A stretch of 64,000 nucleotides of DNA from Porphyra umbilicalis (GCA_002049455.2 KV918784.1:62001-126000), one strand, 5' to 3'. Shown: positions 9,633-21,500, numbered from the stretch's first letter. Notes: generated by a model from the letters alone, not told the origin. Numbers and translations: made by a program.

Positions 9633-11278
9633 GTCTGTCTCACTCTATTAGTCCTCTGAGAACCGCACTTTTTTTGAAGAGACCAGAACTCCGCCGCTAC
9701 GACCGCAAATGTCAAGCAGTCTTCACACAAGGGATAGAGACCCGCCAAACCTTTTTACCACAAGAAATGGTACGCATTCTTTTGTAGGAAGCCCTTCAAC
9801 GGCACACCTATGTCGAACAAATACGGCTCAGACGCATCGTTTTCAGGCCTTCCGGCACACTGGGCGAGCCGCACGAGGTCACAGCACCGTTTCTCGCATT
9901 TGTCCCATGTTCACATACCTCGTGCATTCGAGTGCACTATTCTGCGCAGCGCTCCAAACCCACTGGCCGAAGGTAGACGTCAGTAAAGAGTATGTCGAGA
10001 AGAAGCGTAAATATTTTGTTGCAGCGATCCCATGACATTGGGAGGCTACTTAAAAGTTCGCTCATCCAGAAGTGCGATCTCTTGCGCGACTTCTGACATT
10101 CGATCTCACGAGATCCGGCAGTGCATCGAGTCGCGCGCTTCGTCAGTAGCCAATGAGCGCCTGTGCATGGGCACTCCCAAATTAAAACCAAGAATGCCCT
10201 CGAAAGCCTCTCTGAGTGGCTCAAGCGCCATCGCACACTTGCCCCCCCACCCTTCCCCCGCCGTCGCTGTCGAGCCTCCCGCGGTCGCCGTCGTGGGGCA
10301 GCGTGTGTGTGCCACTGCACCGGTGGCCGAAGCGGACTATTCGCTCCAAAAAAGCAACGGCGCCGCCGGGGAGCGCTATGTGGGGGGGGGCGGGGGGGGG
10401 TGGGGGGGGGTTGGGGGAACAGCTGCTCCGCAACTGCAGTTGCTTTGCGGCGGCGGTGACGAGCGTCGCGCCGGTGGCGACGAGCGCCGCTCTGCACTTC
10501 AGCGCGGCGGCTGACGCCGCCGGCGACGGGCGAGCTCCAACCGCGGACGTGGTTGCGTGCGCCGCACCCGCCGTGGCAAGCGGCGTCAGCGCTACGGCTG
10601 CACCCGCCGCTGCCGGCGGCGGCGCTGCGATCGAAACCGTATCCGCCACCGCGCCTACGTCCACCGCCCCGTTGCCGACCCCACAGCCCGCACGGGCCAA
10701 CCGCGCCGGCCCACCACCAGAAGGGCCCGAGCGTGGGCGGCTGGGGGGGGGGGGGGGGCAGGGGACGGAGGCGGAACTGCGCTCAGACGGCGCGCGTGCG
10801 GGGGCGGTGGCAGCCGGCGCCGACAGCCAGGGCAGCATGCCGCCGACGCCGGTGGGCGTCCAGCTGTGCGCATCAGTCGGAGGCCGCTGCCAGTAAGTTG
10901 ATATGGCTGACGCTTCTCAGATACTTGTTCACTGTGAATTCTCTTCCTTTGGTCAGCTGCCACCGTCCTTGCTCCTTCTCCATGACGAGATCTCGATCAC
11001 GAGGCTGAAAACGTAGCCTCCCTGTCCTTGCGTTCCTCCCGATTTGGTCAGTCATAAATCGGGTGCTGTCGAGAATCGGGCGGATCGGATGCCCCTGATC
11101 GATACGAATGCGGAAGTGGGCATCAACGGGTGGGATGTGCTGCGCTTCGTGCTCCGTTTTTTCTTCTGAGGACCCGAGGGCCACCCTCTGATGCGTCTAC
11201 GGAGTTTGGGGCCGATTGATGTACATGCGCCGAAACCAGAGCCGTTTTTCCATAGGACTAATAAGATGAGATAGACTT
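9631..11278. mobile_element. Non-autonomous TIR element with TA target duplication
   Basis: The left end AAGTCTGTCTCACTCTATTA (9631 onward, continuing GTCCT) is inverted at the right end (11254-11278, reading ...GATGAGATAGACTT) with about five mismatches over 25 bases. Both ends are flanked by TA (9629-9630 and 11279-11280), as for Tc1/mariner-like or other TA-targeting elements. The interior is 1.65 kb, with G-runs near 10381-10420 and 10742-10758 and no recognisable transposase, so it is probably non-autonomous. Confidence 0.6.
10873..11184 (-). CDS. Small hypothetical ORF inside the TA-flanked element
   Basis: A 103-codon frame whose composition (mixed hydrophobic and charged, e.g. AHFRIRIDQGHPIRPIL, then RDRDLVMEKEQGRWQL) looks more protein-like than the low-complexity frames around it. 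No family is recognised. It could be a relic exon of the element's lost gene or chance. Confidence 0.25.
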   Translation of the reverse strand: MALGSSEEKTEHEAQHIPPVDAHFRIRIDQGHPIRPILDSTRFMTDQIGRNARTGRLRFQPRDRDLVMEKEQGRWQLTKGREFTVNKYLRSVSHINLLAAASD

Positions 11279-11280
11279 TA

Positions 11281-11398
11281 GTTCCGCATAGCTATGTTGC
11301 TGCATGTGCCGTTTTCTGCATAGAGCTGCCACGTTGCGCCACGTTAGACACGTGGATGCCATATTTGCGGAATGCGACATTGTTGGCTGTGCTCTAAA
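11281..11398 (+). repeat. 118-bp direct repeat, right copy
   Basis: Same-orientation copy of 9515-9632, starting directly after the TA at the right end of the TIR element. Two tandem copies may have been the insertion target, or the repeat may be a short terminal direct repeat of a larger unit. Confidence 0.85.
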
Positions 11399-11579
11399 CA
11401 AACTACAAACGCACGCCGCGGAGTAAAATGCGGGGTACTTCGGGGACAGCGCGCGGGCCTTTGCTGCCCGTGCGGCCGCCCAACAGTCCACGGTCCTCCC
11501 CCTCTTCGCCCTTCCCCCTCGTGCCCCCTGAGGCCCCCTATCCCACACGGAGACCCCACGCAACCCCTCGTGGCGGGGC

Positions 11580-12709
11580 TCACGGGGCCGCAAACGTGTG
11601 GACGACCAGCGGCGCTTTGCTACGGTCTGCCTTGACGCGCCCATTGCCGTAGATGCCGAGGTCTTCAAATACGGGCCTCGCCCGGTGACGAAGGACGCCC
11701 GAGCGGAAGATGTAGAGAACCATGCTCGTGCCGTTCACATTCCACGTCGTTGCATAGACAATGCCGAAGAAGTTGCTATCGGCCGCCTTGTAAATGGACT
11801 CCTTGATGACGACAACTGGGGGGGCGAGGACGGGCGCGGGAGCATAAATGGGAAGGGCGGTAGTGCGTGTGAGGCAAACGAGCGGTAGGCGTCAGAGCCC
11901 GACCAGCGGGTGTTCGGGCAGAGGGGATTCGAGGGGCATCAGTTAGCAGCTGCGCCAAGTGCACGATACCGACAGCCGCGTGCGAGCACATCGCAACACG
12001 GGCGAAATCCCCAAGGGAGAAGGAGGCCGGTGTGCTGCGCCAACCGCAGGACGCAGCTCGCGTGCGCCCCAAAGTGTGCCCGACGGCAAAGGGGTTGTGG
12101 ATAGCCATGACTCCCACGCCAACCGAGGGGCGAGTGGCAGGCGTCCGTCCTATCTACCCGTCTGGTTGGCGCGCTCTGTGGAAATGCACGCTCGTACTCG
12201 CCGATCACGTCTCCCCCCCCCCGCAGCAGCCTCCCAGACGCACTGTGGTACCGATCGCCCAGCGGCAGGCCATCCACCTTTGCCCCACCGAGGCCCGTGA
12301 CGACGTCGAAGTTCCACTGGAGCAGCGACGTGGCGTTGAGCTTGGCAATGGCTTCAGTCGCGCCTTTCAGCCGCGTTCCATCAACAGACACGGCCGCGGT
12401 TAGCGTGGCCGACCAGTGGACGACGCCGTGCAAGGTGGCGCCGAAGCGCCCGTCGCCCGCGAGATCGCCGACACGCGCCGCCGCTGGCACCTGCGCGGCG
12501 GTCAAGTGCGCGCCGCCGCCATCACCGTCGGTGACGGGGAAGGACAGCGCCGCTCGCGCGAAGGCACCCGCGCGGACGGTCATGGAGTTCGCGTCGATAT
12601 TCCCGCCCGTGGCGGCGGCGGGCACCGCCCGCGCCGCGGGCACAGAGGCAACGACGGCAATGGCGGCGGCGGCGGCGATGAGCCACACCGCGGCGCGGTG
12701 GAAGGCCAT
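11580..12709 (-). CDS. Small secreted protein, two predicted exons
   Basis: The ATG at 12709 (context CCGCCATGG) opens a clear signal peptide (MAFHRAAVWLIAAAAAIAVV..ARA). Exon 1 is predicted to end at 12289 before a GT. A second coding block begins at 11815 directly after a pyrimidine-rich tract ending in CAG and runs to TGA at 11580-11582. The phases agree, and a CTCTGAC branch-point-like motif lies about 75 bases upstream of the acceptor. The predicted product is about 218 residues. The mature part has several beta-strand-like segments (VVHWSATLTAAVSV, FGIVYATTWNVNG, SMVLYIFRSGV) and candidate N-glycosylation sites (NATS, NGTS). Cell-wall or extracellular location is inferred. The function is unknown, and an extra exon in the 473-base intron is possible. 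Confidence 0.55.
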
Positions 12710-13923
12710 GGCGGCAGGCGGTACGGGCCGTTTGGGGCGCACACGGGGATCGCGCAACGACAGACGACGGAAACAACAGGGAGGGTGGCAGTAGAGAAGG
12801 CGCGTTGGTTGCGCCGGGAAGGCGAGGCAGATCCTGTCACTGCCTACTTGTGCGACTCGGTGAGGCTGGGTGTGGGAGAGCCGGCAGGCCGGCCAGCCCC
12901 CTTTAACCTGCATCGGCCGCGGTGAGCGCACGTCCGTGGACACCCTCACGGGGGCGGCCACCGGCAAACCCGCCGGCGCACCGCCCGGCGAGCTCGCACA
13001 CAGCAGCAACAACCCGTTTGAGACGGCGTGGCGGGGTAAAAGGCAAGGGGTACGACGGTGAGAGGCGCCGAACTGACATTGTAAGGTTCGACCCCCCTGC
13101 CACCGCTCCTCGTATGCGTGTGGCCCTCGCTAGGGTCACCGCCGCAGTGACCGCCGACTGGCGACGCCGAGCGGCGACGGGGATCACACGCTCGGCGACC
13201 GCAGCGGGATTGGGGGTCATGCCACGCGTACCGGGGGCAGCATGCCTCGGCAGTCGCCGCCGTCGAGCGGGCCGGCGGCCTACCCCTTGCCCTTTTGTGT
13301 TGCCCGCCTCGAGGTACCGCCGGAGGAGTCAAGCGCGACGCCTGCCTCGCCGCCAACCCCCCCCCTTGCTCGCGTCGCCTGGCGATAGCGGATCTGGAAG
13401 AAGAGCCGCGTCGGACGAGCGACTGGTGGAGTGTGGCCCCCCCCACGGCGAAAGGACCACCCACCGCCGTCGCGTGGGAGAGGACGCACGTCGGATGCCC
13501 ACCCCCTCACCAACATGCCGGTTCATGGAGCCAGCCGGCGTTGGCGTGCCGGCGGCGGGGGGTGGATGCGTACGCCCAACGGCCGCGCTCGCCGACGGGC
13601 GGCGCTGACGAGGTCACGCCCCACGAGAGCGGCCGCGCAGCGCCAGTTTGTGAATGGCTGACGCGGCTGCCACTCTGGCGTGCGGCCAAGCGGCGTGGCG
13701 GGCGGCCACTGGGGCGGCCACGCGCGGCGCACGGGCGACCGCCCGCGGCCCGGTGGCTGAGCTCCGAGCGCTGAGAGCGCGTCTCCGCACCAAAAAACGG
13801 TACGTGATCAAGACTTCCAGTTAGAGCAAGCCCAGCGGTTCGGATTATGGCGGAGAATCTCCGCTAACGCCAAATTATGGCGGAGAAGGGTGCCCAGCGG
13901 TCAGATTTATGGCGCGGAATCCA
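12710..13923. other. GC-rich upstream region without assigned gene
   Basis: The first 200 bases are the likely promoter and 5' UTR of the secreted-protein gene. The rest is GC-rich with overlapping low-complexity frames on both strands, none with a recognisable domain. A near-perfect palindrome GCGGAGAATCTCCGC lies at 13850-13864. Confidence 0.35.
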
Positions 13924-14004
13924 CGCCAAACGTTGGGATGGCGGAGATCCGACGCTATAATCCGGTGGTATGGCGTGAGATCTACGCCATACCAACGTTT
14001 GGCG
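13924..14004. repeat. Inverted repeat (13-bp arms), MITE-like hairpin
   Basis: The arms CGCCAAACGTTGG (13924-13936) and CCAACGTTTGGCG (13992-14004) are perfect inverted copies around a 55-base loop. The surrounding 200 bases are rich in ATGGCGGAG-type motifs in both orientations, which suggests a small fold-back or MITE remnant. Confidence 0.6.
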
Positions 14005-15962
14005 GAGCCATATGGCGGAAACATGCCGCTACGAATCGAAAGGTCATCTCGAATATGAGGACAGGTGACACTTCGAAGTGGCCATGTGGTTTCTTTGAAT
14101 CGCCTGACCAATGACTACAAGACACGTCCGGCTGCAACGTCGCTTTCGAAGCCAGCGACCATGCATTCCCGCCTCATGGAAGCACGGTGCAACAGGGAGG
14201 ATTCAAATGCTGTCGTCTTTTTGCCAGTCACCGCCATTGTGCTCTACATAAACAGAGAAGCGATCTAATATGTGCGTCTGTTTCTTCGTCGACATCTTCA
14301 GTTGATTTCAGCTGGCCGAGGGTCGGGGGGGGGGGGTGGCGCTGAACTCATGCATTCTTCCTGGCGAGCGTGATGGCGCAGTCCACCAAGACACGCCCTT
14401 CAACTCATGTGGGGGGGGTGCAGGGCGGGGGAGCAATATGCGAATAGAGAGGGGAGGGAGTACATATCTTTTCACTTCCGCAGCGGGCGCTCCGCCAGCA
14501 GAAAACGCATGGTTTGCAGCTGGGATGGTGCAGGCGGGGCTCCTCCTCCACTTCCTGGCGCGGTCCCGAAGAATTCGGATTTTCCGCTATACTCTGGCGC
14601 CCGAACCGCTGGAAGACACCGACCATCGGCCGCTCACCCAACAACGTCGGATGCGAACCGCTTGTGCGTCTTATTCGTTAAACGTGGCATATTTGCCAGT
14701 TCTGCGCAAAGATATGGGCAAACCGGTCATCCCACCACCGTCGCGAACCAGATCTGCGAACCGAGCTACTGGTTGGCCAGATATCAGTCCAACCGGATAA
14801 TATGGCGCTGGTTCGCAGGAGGTTCGCATTTTTCCATCGGCCGACCATACCACTGCACTGGGTTTTGTCGTCGATTCGTAAAAACTGATCGGGCCCGAAT
14901 TTGAACACACTGTGTGTTGGAATGAAGTTCCAGAATCTGTGTCGTGAAAGATATTCCAATATAAATAAGGAAGTATCTTCTGAATTGGACGGAAGGCTGC
15001 CCTCCAGAAAGTCCCGAAACAAGACTGGCACATGATTTGGACGATTTTCTGTTTGGGCGCGTCAAGAAAGTTCTAGGAACTGGCCTTGGAATTATCCTTG
15101 CCGACCTCCAGCATCAACCCTGTAGTCTTCTCCCGGGATGGTCTCGGAAACTGGTCAGGAACGGTTCCCAGGATTGTTCTTAAGATTGTCTCGCAGCATA
15201 TCCAACTGTACGTTCGAAGAACGATTCTTCGAAACAGATGCAGAAACTGATGTCAACGAGCGCAGCAAGCTAGGAACAGGATGTTGCTGGAAACTCCTCT
15301 CTGAAAAATGAGCGGCAAGGAACGAGCTTCCTGACTCAGTTCTTGCCTTGAGACAGAAGGAGACACCATGCCCGAAGAAGGTCGCACGCGCGTTCAAAGG
15401 ATAGTCGTGCGAGGAGTTCGTCGCTGTTTGTGTGGAACGTACCAAGACCCATTCTTATGAACGTGTTCTCCGGATGAGCTTTAAAGAAGTCCCCGTAAAA
15501 GCTCCGCTGCATCCTCCGCGACGTTTCCCTCGCACTTTTACGCAGATGGTCCTTGCTCTTTTTCACAGGTCGGTCCGACGGGAAGACGCTCAGATTTATG
15601 AGCAATACACCTTCGAGGCAGTCGTCGAGGCCAATCCACAGGACTGTTCCTATTACGGCGGTGCATGACGGTCCCGTGCTGTTTCTTGGCGCATTATGCG
15701 AATGTTGGCAGGAATAAAATTTAATACGACAAATAGGAACAAGTATGAGTAACATGATAAAGGTACGACAGTAAAAGGGATAAAAAGAGAAAAAAACAAC
15801 TGCACCCTCCACTCACTTGCAGAGATCTTCGTGGGACAGAGCTCGCCGGACAGGGCTCCTCAGATTCTTGGCAGAGCATGAAACCTGTATCTCTGTTGCC
15901 GAGGCAACAACACCCTTGTGCAGCCGTATTCAAGGCATACCGCGGAGCATCACGTCAGAACA
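14005..15962. other. Moderate-GC non-coding region
   Basis: About 2 kb of lower GC sequence. Reading frames on both strands are short and mutually overlapping, with none convincing. A 13-base G-run lies near 14324-14336 and a near-palindrome TTCGAAGAACGATTCTTCGAA at 15213-15233. The segment may hold the left flank of the large transposon to its right. Confidence 0.3.
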
Positions 15963-17889
15963 TTAGTCTGAGTCTTCATCAGATAGATCAATGTCACCGG
16001 CCTTCAGGTCTTTGAGCTCATCGCGCATGCAGCGTACGACGCCCTTGCGAGCCTCAGCGCTCTCAGGGCGAAAAAACTTGGGGTACGCGGCGTCGTCCAC
16101 ATATTTCTTTAAGCAAGCCGCAGCACCTTCACGCACAGATGTCCACACCTCGCTCGGGTCCAACAACAGGAGCTCCCCTACTATAGAACCGGCGGCTCCA
16201 TTCATGTCCAGCGCTCGCTCCATTTTCTGACTGCCGTCCTGCAGTTTCAGGCGGTACCCAATGTTGCTTCCACTGGCCAGGGCAGTAGGCTGCGGGACTG
16301 GAGCGGTGTCGTTCACGCCGTGGGCCAAAACAACGCGTTCTAACGAGGCCTCTTTCACGTCAGCGTCCATGTATACCCCCAGGGTACGATAGGCAAGCAG
16401 TCGGGCCGATGCGCGACGGCGATTGCATCGTGTTCGTAGACCCTTTCTCAGCGCAGCTCGAAATTCACGCCGTTTCTGGGACCATCCGTTCGCGCCGTGG
16501 TCAATCTTTCCGACGCACTTCTCAACCGCCTTGTTCACAACAGCGCGCAGGGGGCGAGTGCAGTCTCGATTGGGGCCTTCCAGTTGTCCCGTCGGGGCGA
16601 GCCACGACAGGCAGTCATGTTCAGGCGAGTCAGCTGCGCTGCCATTCAACCAGGGTTCACAGATCCATTTCGTATCTTCTTGAGCATAGCTTGGCCGTAC
16701 CTGGTGAACAGGCGGCTAACCTCATTCTACAGGAGACAAGCTCACCTAGCACGTAAGCATGGAAGGGGAATGAGGCCACACCGTCGCGTACGCACAACCA
16801 GCCATAAGCGAGCTTCTAAGTTAGGTCATACGTCGATGCAGCGCGCCTTGTGACGTTGCTCAGCAACGACAGCGCATCGCATGACCACATGCAGCCACCT
16901 GCTCCTTATCCAACAGCACTCAAGAACGTACCCCGTGAGAGCTCCATACACTCAAGAAAAAGGCAGCATCGACAGCAGGTGAGCTGGCACCCGGTGAGCC
17001 ATGCGGCGTGCCGGTGTCGTCTTCGACGTCAAATTCAACCATCGTCGCGTTCGTACTCAAGCGGATGGCTGCAATAGCGTCTCACTCGATGAAGGGCAAA
17101 GCTTTCAGCTCCAGATAGCCACGGTAGTCCACAGAGCCAAAGAGGACAACTGGTGCCCGTAAAGGATTGGCAAGCGCGTGCATCAGAGCATACCACATGC
17201 GGTGCGCTCAAAACGCAGTATCTGCGTTCGCGCAACTCCACCTGCACCTGCGTGCACCTCCGAAGTATCCGGGCGGCCACGGATTGCACATCAGACCGAT
17301 GCAATTTCACCAGCCACGCCCCACAGTGCCCTCTTGCAGTAAGTACGTTCCTTGGCGACCATTGGTAGAGACCGACTACGCCACAGTCTCGGAGACAGCC
17401 GCTGTGCCGAGAGCAAGGGAGGACCCCCGATGGCTACAGATGAGCAAATCAGAGCCTTCATTCCGCGCTATGCGCTTGAGCAGTACTTCTAGGTAAAATT
17501 CTTCAGCTGGTCCTTCGCGAGGCTCACAAATTACTCCATTGTTTGAAGTTTCGCGGAGAGATATGCCGTTATCCGGCCTCTGAATAGCGGCCGACCAGTG
17601 ATCTCGATTCAGCCATCGTCCCCGTCCATGCCGAGGGCGAATCTCGCGGAGCCACACGTTTGGGGGTCGCTAGGAAGCGCCGCAGGGAGGGGCTCGCTGC
17701 GCGCGCGCTGTGCGGGTGCGGGCAGGGCGGGTGCTTCATTCGTAAACAGGCGCTCGCCGAGCAGTGCGTAGCGCCCGGTCCGTGCTTCCCCGTCACCGTC
17801 GTTAGACCTCCCCCTTCGTCGTCACTGCTTTGCACACCACTTTCATCTCGCACACGCGCTGTTCGATCCATTTTCTCTCGCTGTCGCAT
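15963..17889 (-). CDS. Unassigned, probably multi-exon gene
   Basis: Several coding-looking segments follow one another on the - strand. They are 17569-17889 (starts MRQREKMDRTARV, acidic Ser patch), about 17376-17520 (EEFYLEVLLKRIARNEGS then LLICSHRGSS), about 17085-17200 (MWYALMHALANPLRAPVVLF then GYLELKALPF), an acidic block near 16990-17050 (VEFDVEDDTGTPHGSP), and a last long segment about 16711-15963. That last segment contains EPWLNGSAADSPEHDCLSWL and has an acidic C-terminus (IDLSDEDSD). Splice-like GT and pyrimidine-tract AG sites lie between them, but exact exons cannot be fixed by eye, and at least one frame change inside the last segment near 16650 suggests decay. No family is recognised. 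It is divergent from the JmjC gene at 18536 and may be a third gene of the same transposon or a host gene. Confidence 0.4.
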
Positions 17890-18000
17890 CCTAAGACACC
17901 TCCACGATCCCCTCTCGCTCGATCATTTCTAGCTCCACCCTGTCGCGTGTTATCATACCCCCAGTGCGGCGCGATCATTGTTTACTCGCTGACCACTACG

Positions 18001-18460
18001 TGGAGGCCAGCCGGATCGCGGCCCGCCCCTCTGTTGGGCAGGGCCGCGCATCCGCGCCGTCGACAGGCGCATCCCGCTCACGCGGCCGACCGCCGTCGTC
18101 GCATGAGGGCCGCCTCTGCCGACAGGCGGCCCCTGGACACTGTTTGGGCTGCCTCTGTGGACAGGCGGCCCCGGTGTGAATCGGAGTACGCCACCTTCGG
18201 GGCGTGCCGGCTGGATCGTGGCCCGCCCCTCTGGCGGGCAGGGCCGTGCATCCCTGCCGTCGACAGGCGCGTCCCGCTCACGCGGCCGACCGCCGTCGAC
18301 GCCTGTGGGCCGCCTCTGCCGACAGGCGGCCCCTGGACACTGTTTGGGCCGCCTCTGTGGACAGGCGGCCCCGGTGTGAATTGGAGTCGACCACCTTCGG
18401 GGCGCGCCGACTGGGCCACGGCCCGGCCCTCTGTCGGGAAGGGCCGTGCATCCCTCTTTC
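18001..18460. repeat. 200-bp tandem repeat upstream of the JmjC gene
   Basis: The segment GCCCGCCCCTCTG recurs at 18021, 18221 and (as GCCCGGCCCTCTG) 18421, giving about 2.3 units of 200 bp. Each full unit contains two hairpins with arms GGGCCGCCT / AGGCGGCCC (or close variants) and short loops CTGCCGAC and CTGTGGAC. It lies between the divergent gene ending its 5' side near 17889 and the ATG at 18536, so it may work as a shared promoter or as transposon subterminal repeats. Confidence 0.7.
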
Positions 18461-18535
18461 GGTTAGGCTGTCTGCGTGCCGCGTGCCTTTAAGAGAGCAT
18501 TGGCACGGCGCTGACGCCGCAGCGTGCCACCGACC

Positions 18536-21500
18536 ATGACAAAAGACGGGGCCCACTCTGATGAGATCGGCGACAATGGCGTAATGAGCGGATCGGACGA
18601 GACGGCTGGGCGGGGGGCCAACTATGCCGGTGGCCAGCGGCGCCGATTCGCCCGAGCACAGGTGCACGCCGCACGTATTGCGGCTGAGGCTCTTCGGATG
18701 GCCCAGGCGGCTGCAGCAGCCGCCGACGCTTTGCAATCCCCGGGTCGAGACGCGGATTTGCACGCGCCTCGGAGCGGCGACTCCGGGCCCCGGCTGTTTG
18801 AGCCAGGCGGCGCTGTTCGTGGCGCCAATGGCCGCACGGTCGACGCCAGCGTGCGTGGCGGCGGTGGCACGCTGATCCGTCTCCCCAACAGGCGCGGCCT
18901 GGACGGGGCCCGATCAGGCCGCCAAGATCGACAATCAAGAAAGAGCAGCCGCACTGACGGGCCGTCGCACGGCCAAGCGGCATCAGATGTCGTGCAAGGG
19001 CCCAACGCTTCCCTCCGAGCGCGTGACCCCGCCGGGTCTGAAGCGCTGGTGCCGCAATGGCCACGCTTTGCTGCGGCGGTCGCGGCATCGGGTGGGGTGA
19101 GAGATCACGCTCGTCACGCCGGCCTGTTGGTGTCGGAACGAGCTTCTGCTCGAACCGAGCACGCGATTGGATCGGGCCCTGCTCCACCGTCCATTGCATC
19201 TCCGTTTGCCTCGGTCATCCAAGGGGCTCGTGGAACGCTGATTGGCTCCGTCGGCGGGCTATCTTCCGGGCAACTGACAATGGCCGTTGCTGCGCTCGAG
19301 TTCGCTGGCCCAAGCTTCCTGCCAGACGATTCGCTATTGAAAGTTATGCGAGACTGCTCGGCGGGTTGTGGCAACGTGGCGGGCCTTGATTCGACGATGC
19401 TAGGCTCTGTAAGCATGCTGCAAGGTGGGGGCTCTGTTTCGCAGGCGGCTCGATTTCTCCTCCAGGGCCTTCTTGCACATGCATACGATGGAAGATGCCG
19501 CCCCGCGCCACGCCCGCCGCCTCCACCGGTGGGATCGCCACCTAACCGGCTCGCGCCATCTCGCCGACCCCGGCCCCCGCAACTCAACGATTCGCCGTCG
19601 ATGACCCCGGCGCCTATTTCGCCGCCGACCAAGCGCCACCGTGGTGAAGGTTACCCTCGGCCAGAGCTACAGCAGACTGCGGAGCGTGCTGCCGCCTCGG
19701 GTGAGCGTACAGGTCCCAACGCTTCTGCCTCGGAGGGGCCGTGGCTCTTTCCTTGCAATGCCGAGCGCCGCGTTGAGCTTTCGAGTGGAGACGCTCAGTC
19801 TGTTCGTGGCAAGAGCTCATTGTCCCAGCGGGTTGTCGATGGTGTCTTCTTTTGGTTCCTCTCCCGGGCGGTCACGTCGCGATCGCGTGGCGGCGCCCGT
19901 GTTTTGTCTTCTATGACTGCTGACGCGTTCGCCGGCGCCGCGTCTGGCAAGTCGTGGGGTGTGCGCCTTGGGAACAAGGCGATTAGGGACGGCATGGTTC
20001 TGAGCGGAGGAATGACGGTGATGCCTGTGCGTTCCGGCAACGTGTGGTGGGGGTTGGTCCTGAGAGACTTGGACAAAGTTTTGCCGGTGTTAGTGCGCTA
20101 CATGCGGCGTGAGACGGACGCCGCCAACGTCCTGAACTCGGCCAACGGCGCGATGGTGGTCATAGACACCTCTGGAGTTGGCAAGAGAAATGGGGGCTGG
20201 AATGAGTGTGTGCTGCAGGGGTTCATCAAGATGCTGGCCTTCGTTGTTGCGCAGGTTCACTCCATCGACACGGATGATTGCTTCCGCGTTGAGAGCAACT
20301 TGAGAACTATGCTGCCTGTGTCGGTCATTGCGCCGCGGCGGAGCGACGCTCGCGAGACAGCCGACAACCTCCTGGCGTACGTCGCTCTTCTGTTCGGCGC
20401 ACCCAACGACGCTAGCAGGCGAGATTTCTTGGACCCACACTCTTCCAAGTGGCAGCAGGCGGCCTACGCCCCTGACTTCCGTCATCGCGTCTGGCACCTG
20501 CTCGTGGCTCATTACCCTGTGCATGACCAGCTCAAGGAGAAAGAGCAGGCTGATGCGATTTTGAGTGGACGCGCTGCTGACAACCCCGACGATAGCGATG
20601 GCGGCGGTGGCTCTTGCCGAGATGCTCATATGCGCGACCGCGACGGTAGCCATGACGACGACGACCAGTGGCCAGGATCGGGGCGGGACGCACGACACAG
20701 TGAGGGACGCAGCCGCCGCGGCGGATCTGGTGGCAGTGGCGGTAGGAGTGGCAGAGGCGGTCCACGAGCAGGTGCCGCCAGCGGCGGACGCCATACTGAC
20801 CAGAGCCGACGTCGAGGCCAAAGCGGTGGCCAACGGCGGCCTGATGCTCGCTCCGGCGCAGGTGATCAAGTCCCAGCTCGTCTGGGCGCTGACGGTGGAC
20901 CGGGTGTCAGAGGTCAAGGCGGCAGTCAGGGTCGATCTGATTGGCGAGTTGGCGGAGACGATCAAGTCGCCGTTCGTGCTGGTCTTGGTGATGATGGCGG
21001 ACGGGATATTGCAAGTCAAGGTGCGGGCGGCGATTTCCATCAGTTTGGTGGTCGCGTTGGTAGCCACGTTGATGAGGCAGATGGCGCCGGTGGTGGTGGC
21101 GACGGTGGCCGTCATGGTCACGGTCCAGGTCAAGGCGGCGGTCGTGGTCGGGCTGACGGGCGCGTTGGTGGGGACGATCAAGTCGCCGCTCGTGCTGGTC
21201 GTGGTGATAATGGCGGGCGGGGTGTTGCACGTCAAGGTGCGGGCGGCGGTTGCCGACAGTCTGGTGGTCGAGTTGATAGCCACGTTGATGAGGCAGGTGG
21301 CGCGGATGCTGGTGGCGACGGTGGACGTCGTGGTCATGGTCCAGGTCAAAGCGGCGGTCGCGGTCGCGCTGACGGGTGAGTTGGCGGCGACGATGGAGTC
21401 GTAGGTCGTGCGGGTCGTGGCGCTTATGATGGACGAGATGATGAAGGTGCCGCTCGAGGCGGCGGGCGCTGTGGGCCTGATGATCTAGTTGGTGGTCACG

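Noticed and set aside
14336-15065. Overlapping frames of 80-165 codons on both strands
   Set aside because: Three or more frames of similar length overlap, no domain is recognisable, and base composition is uniform; most likely non-coding.
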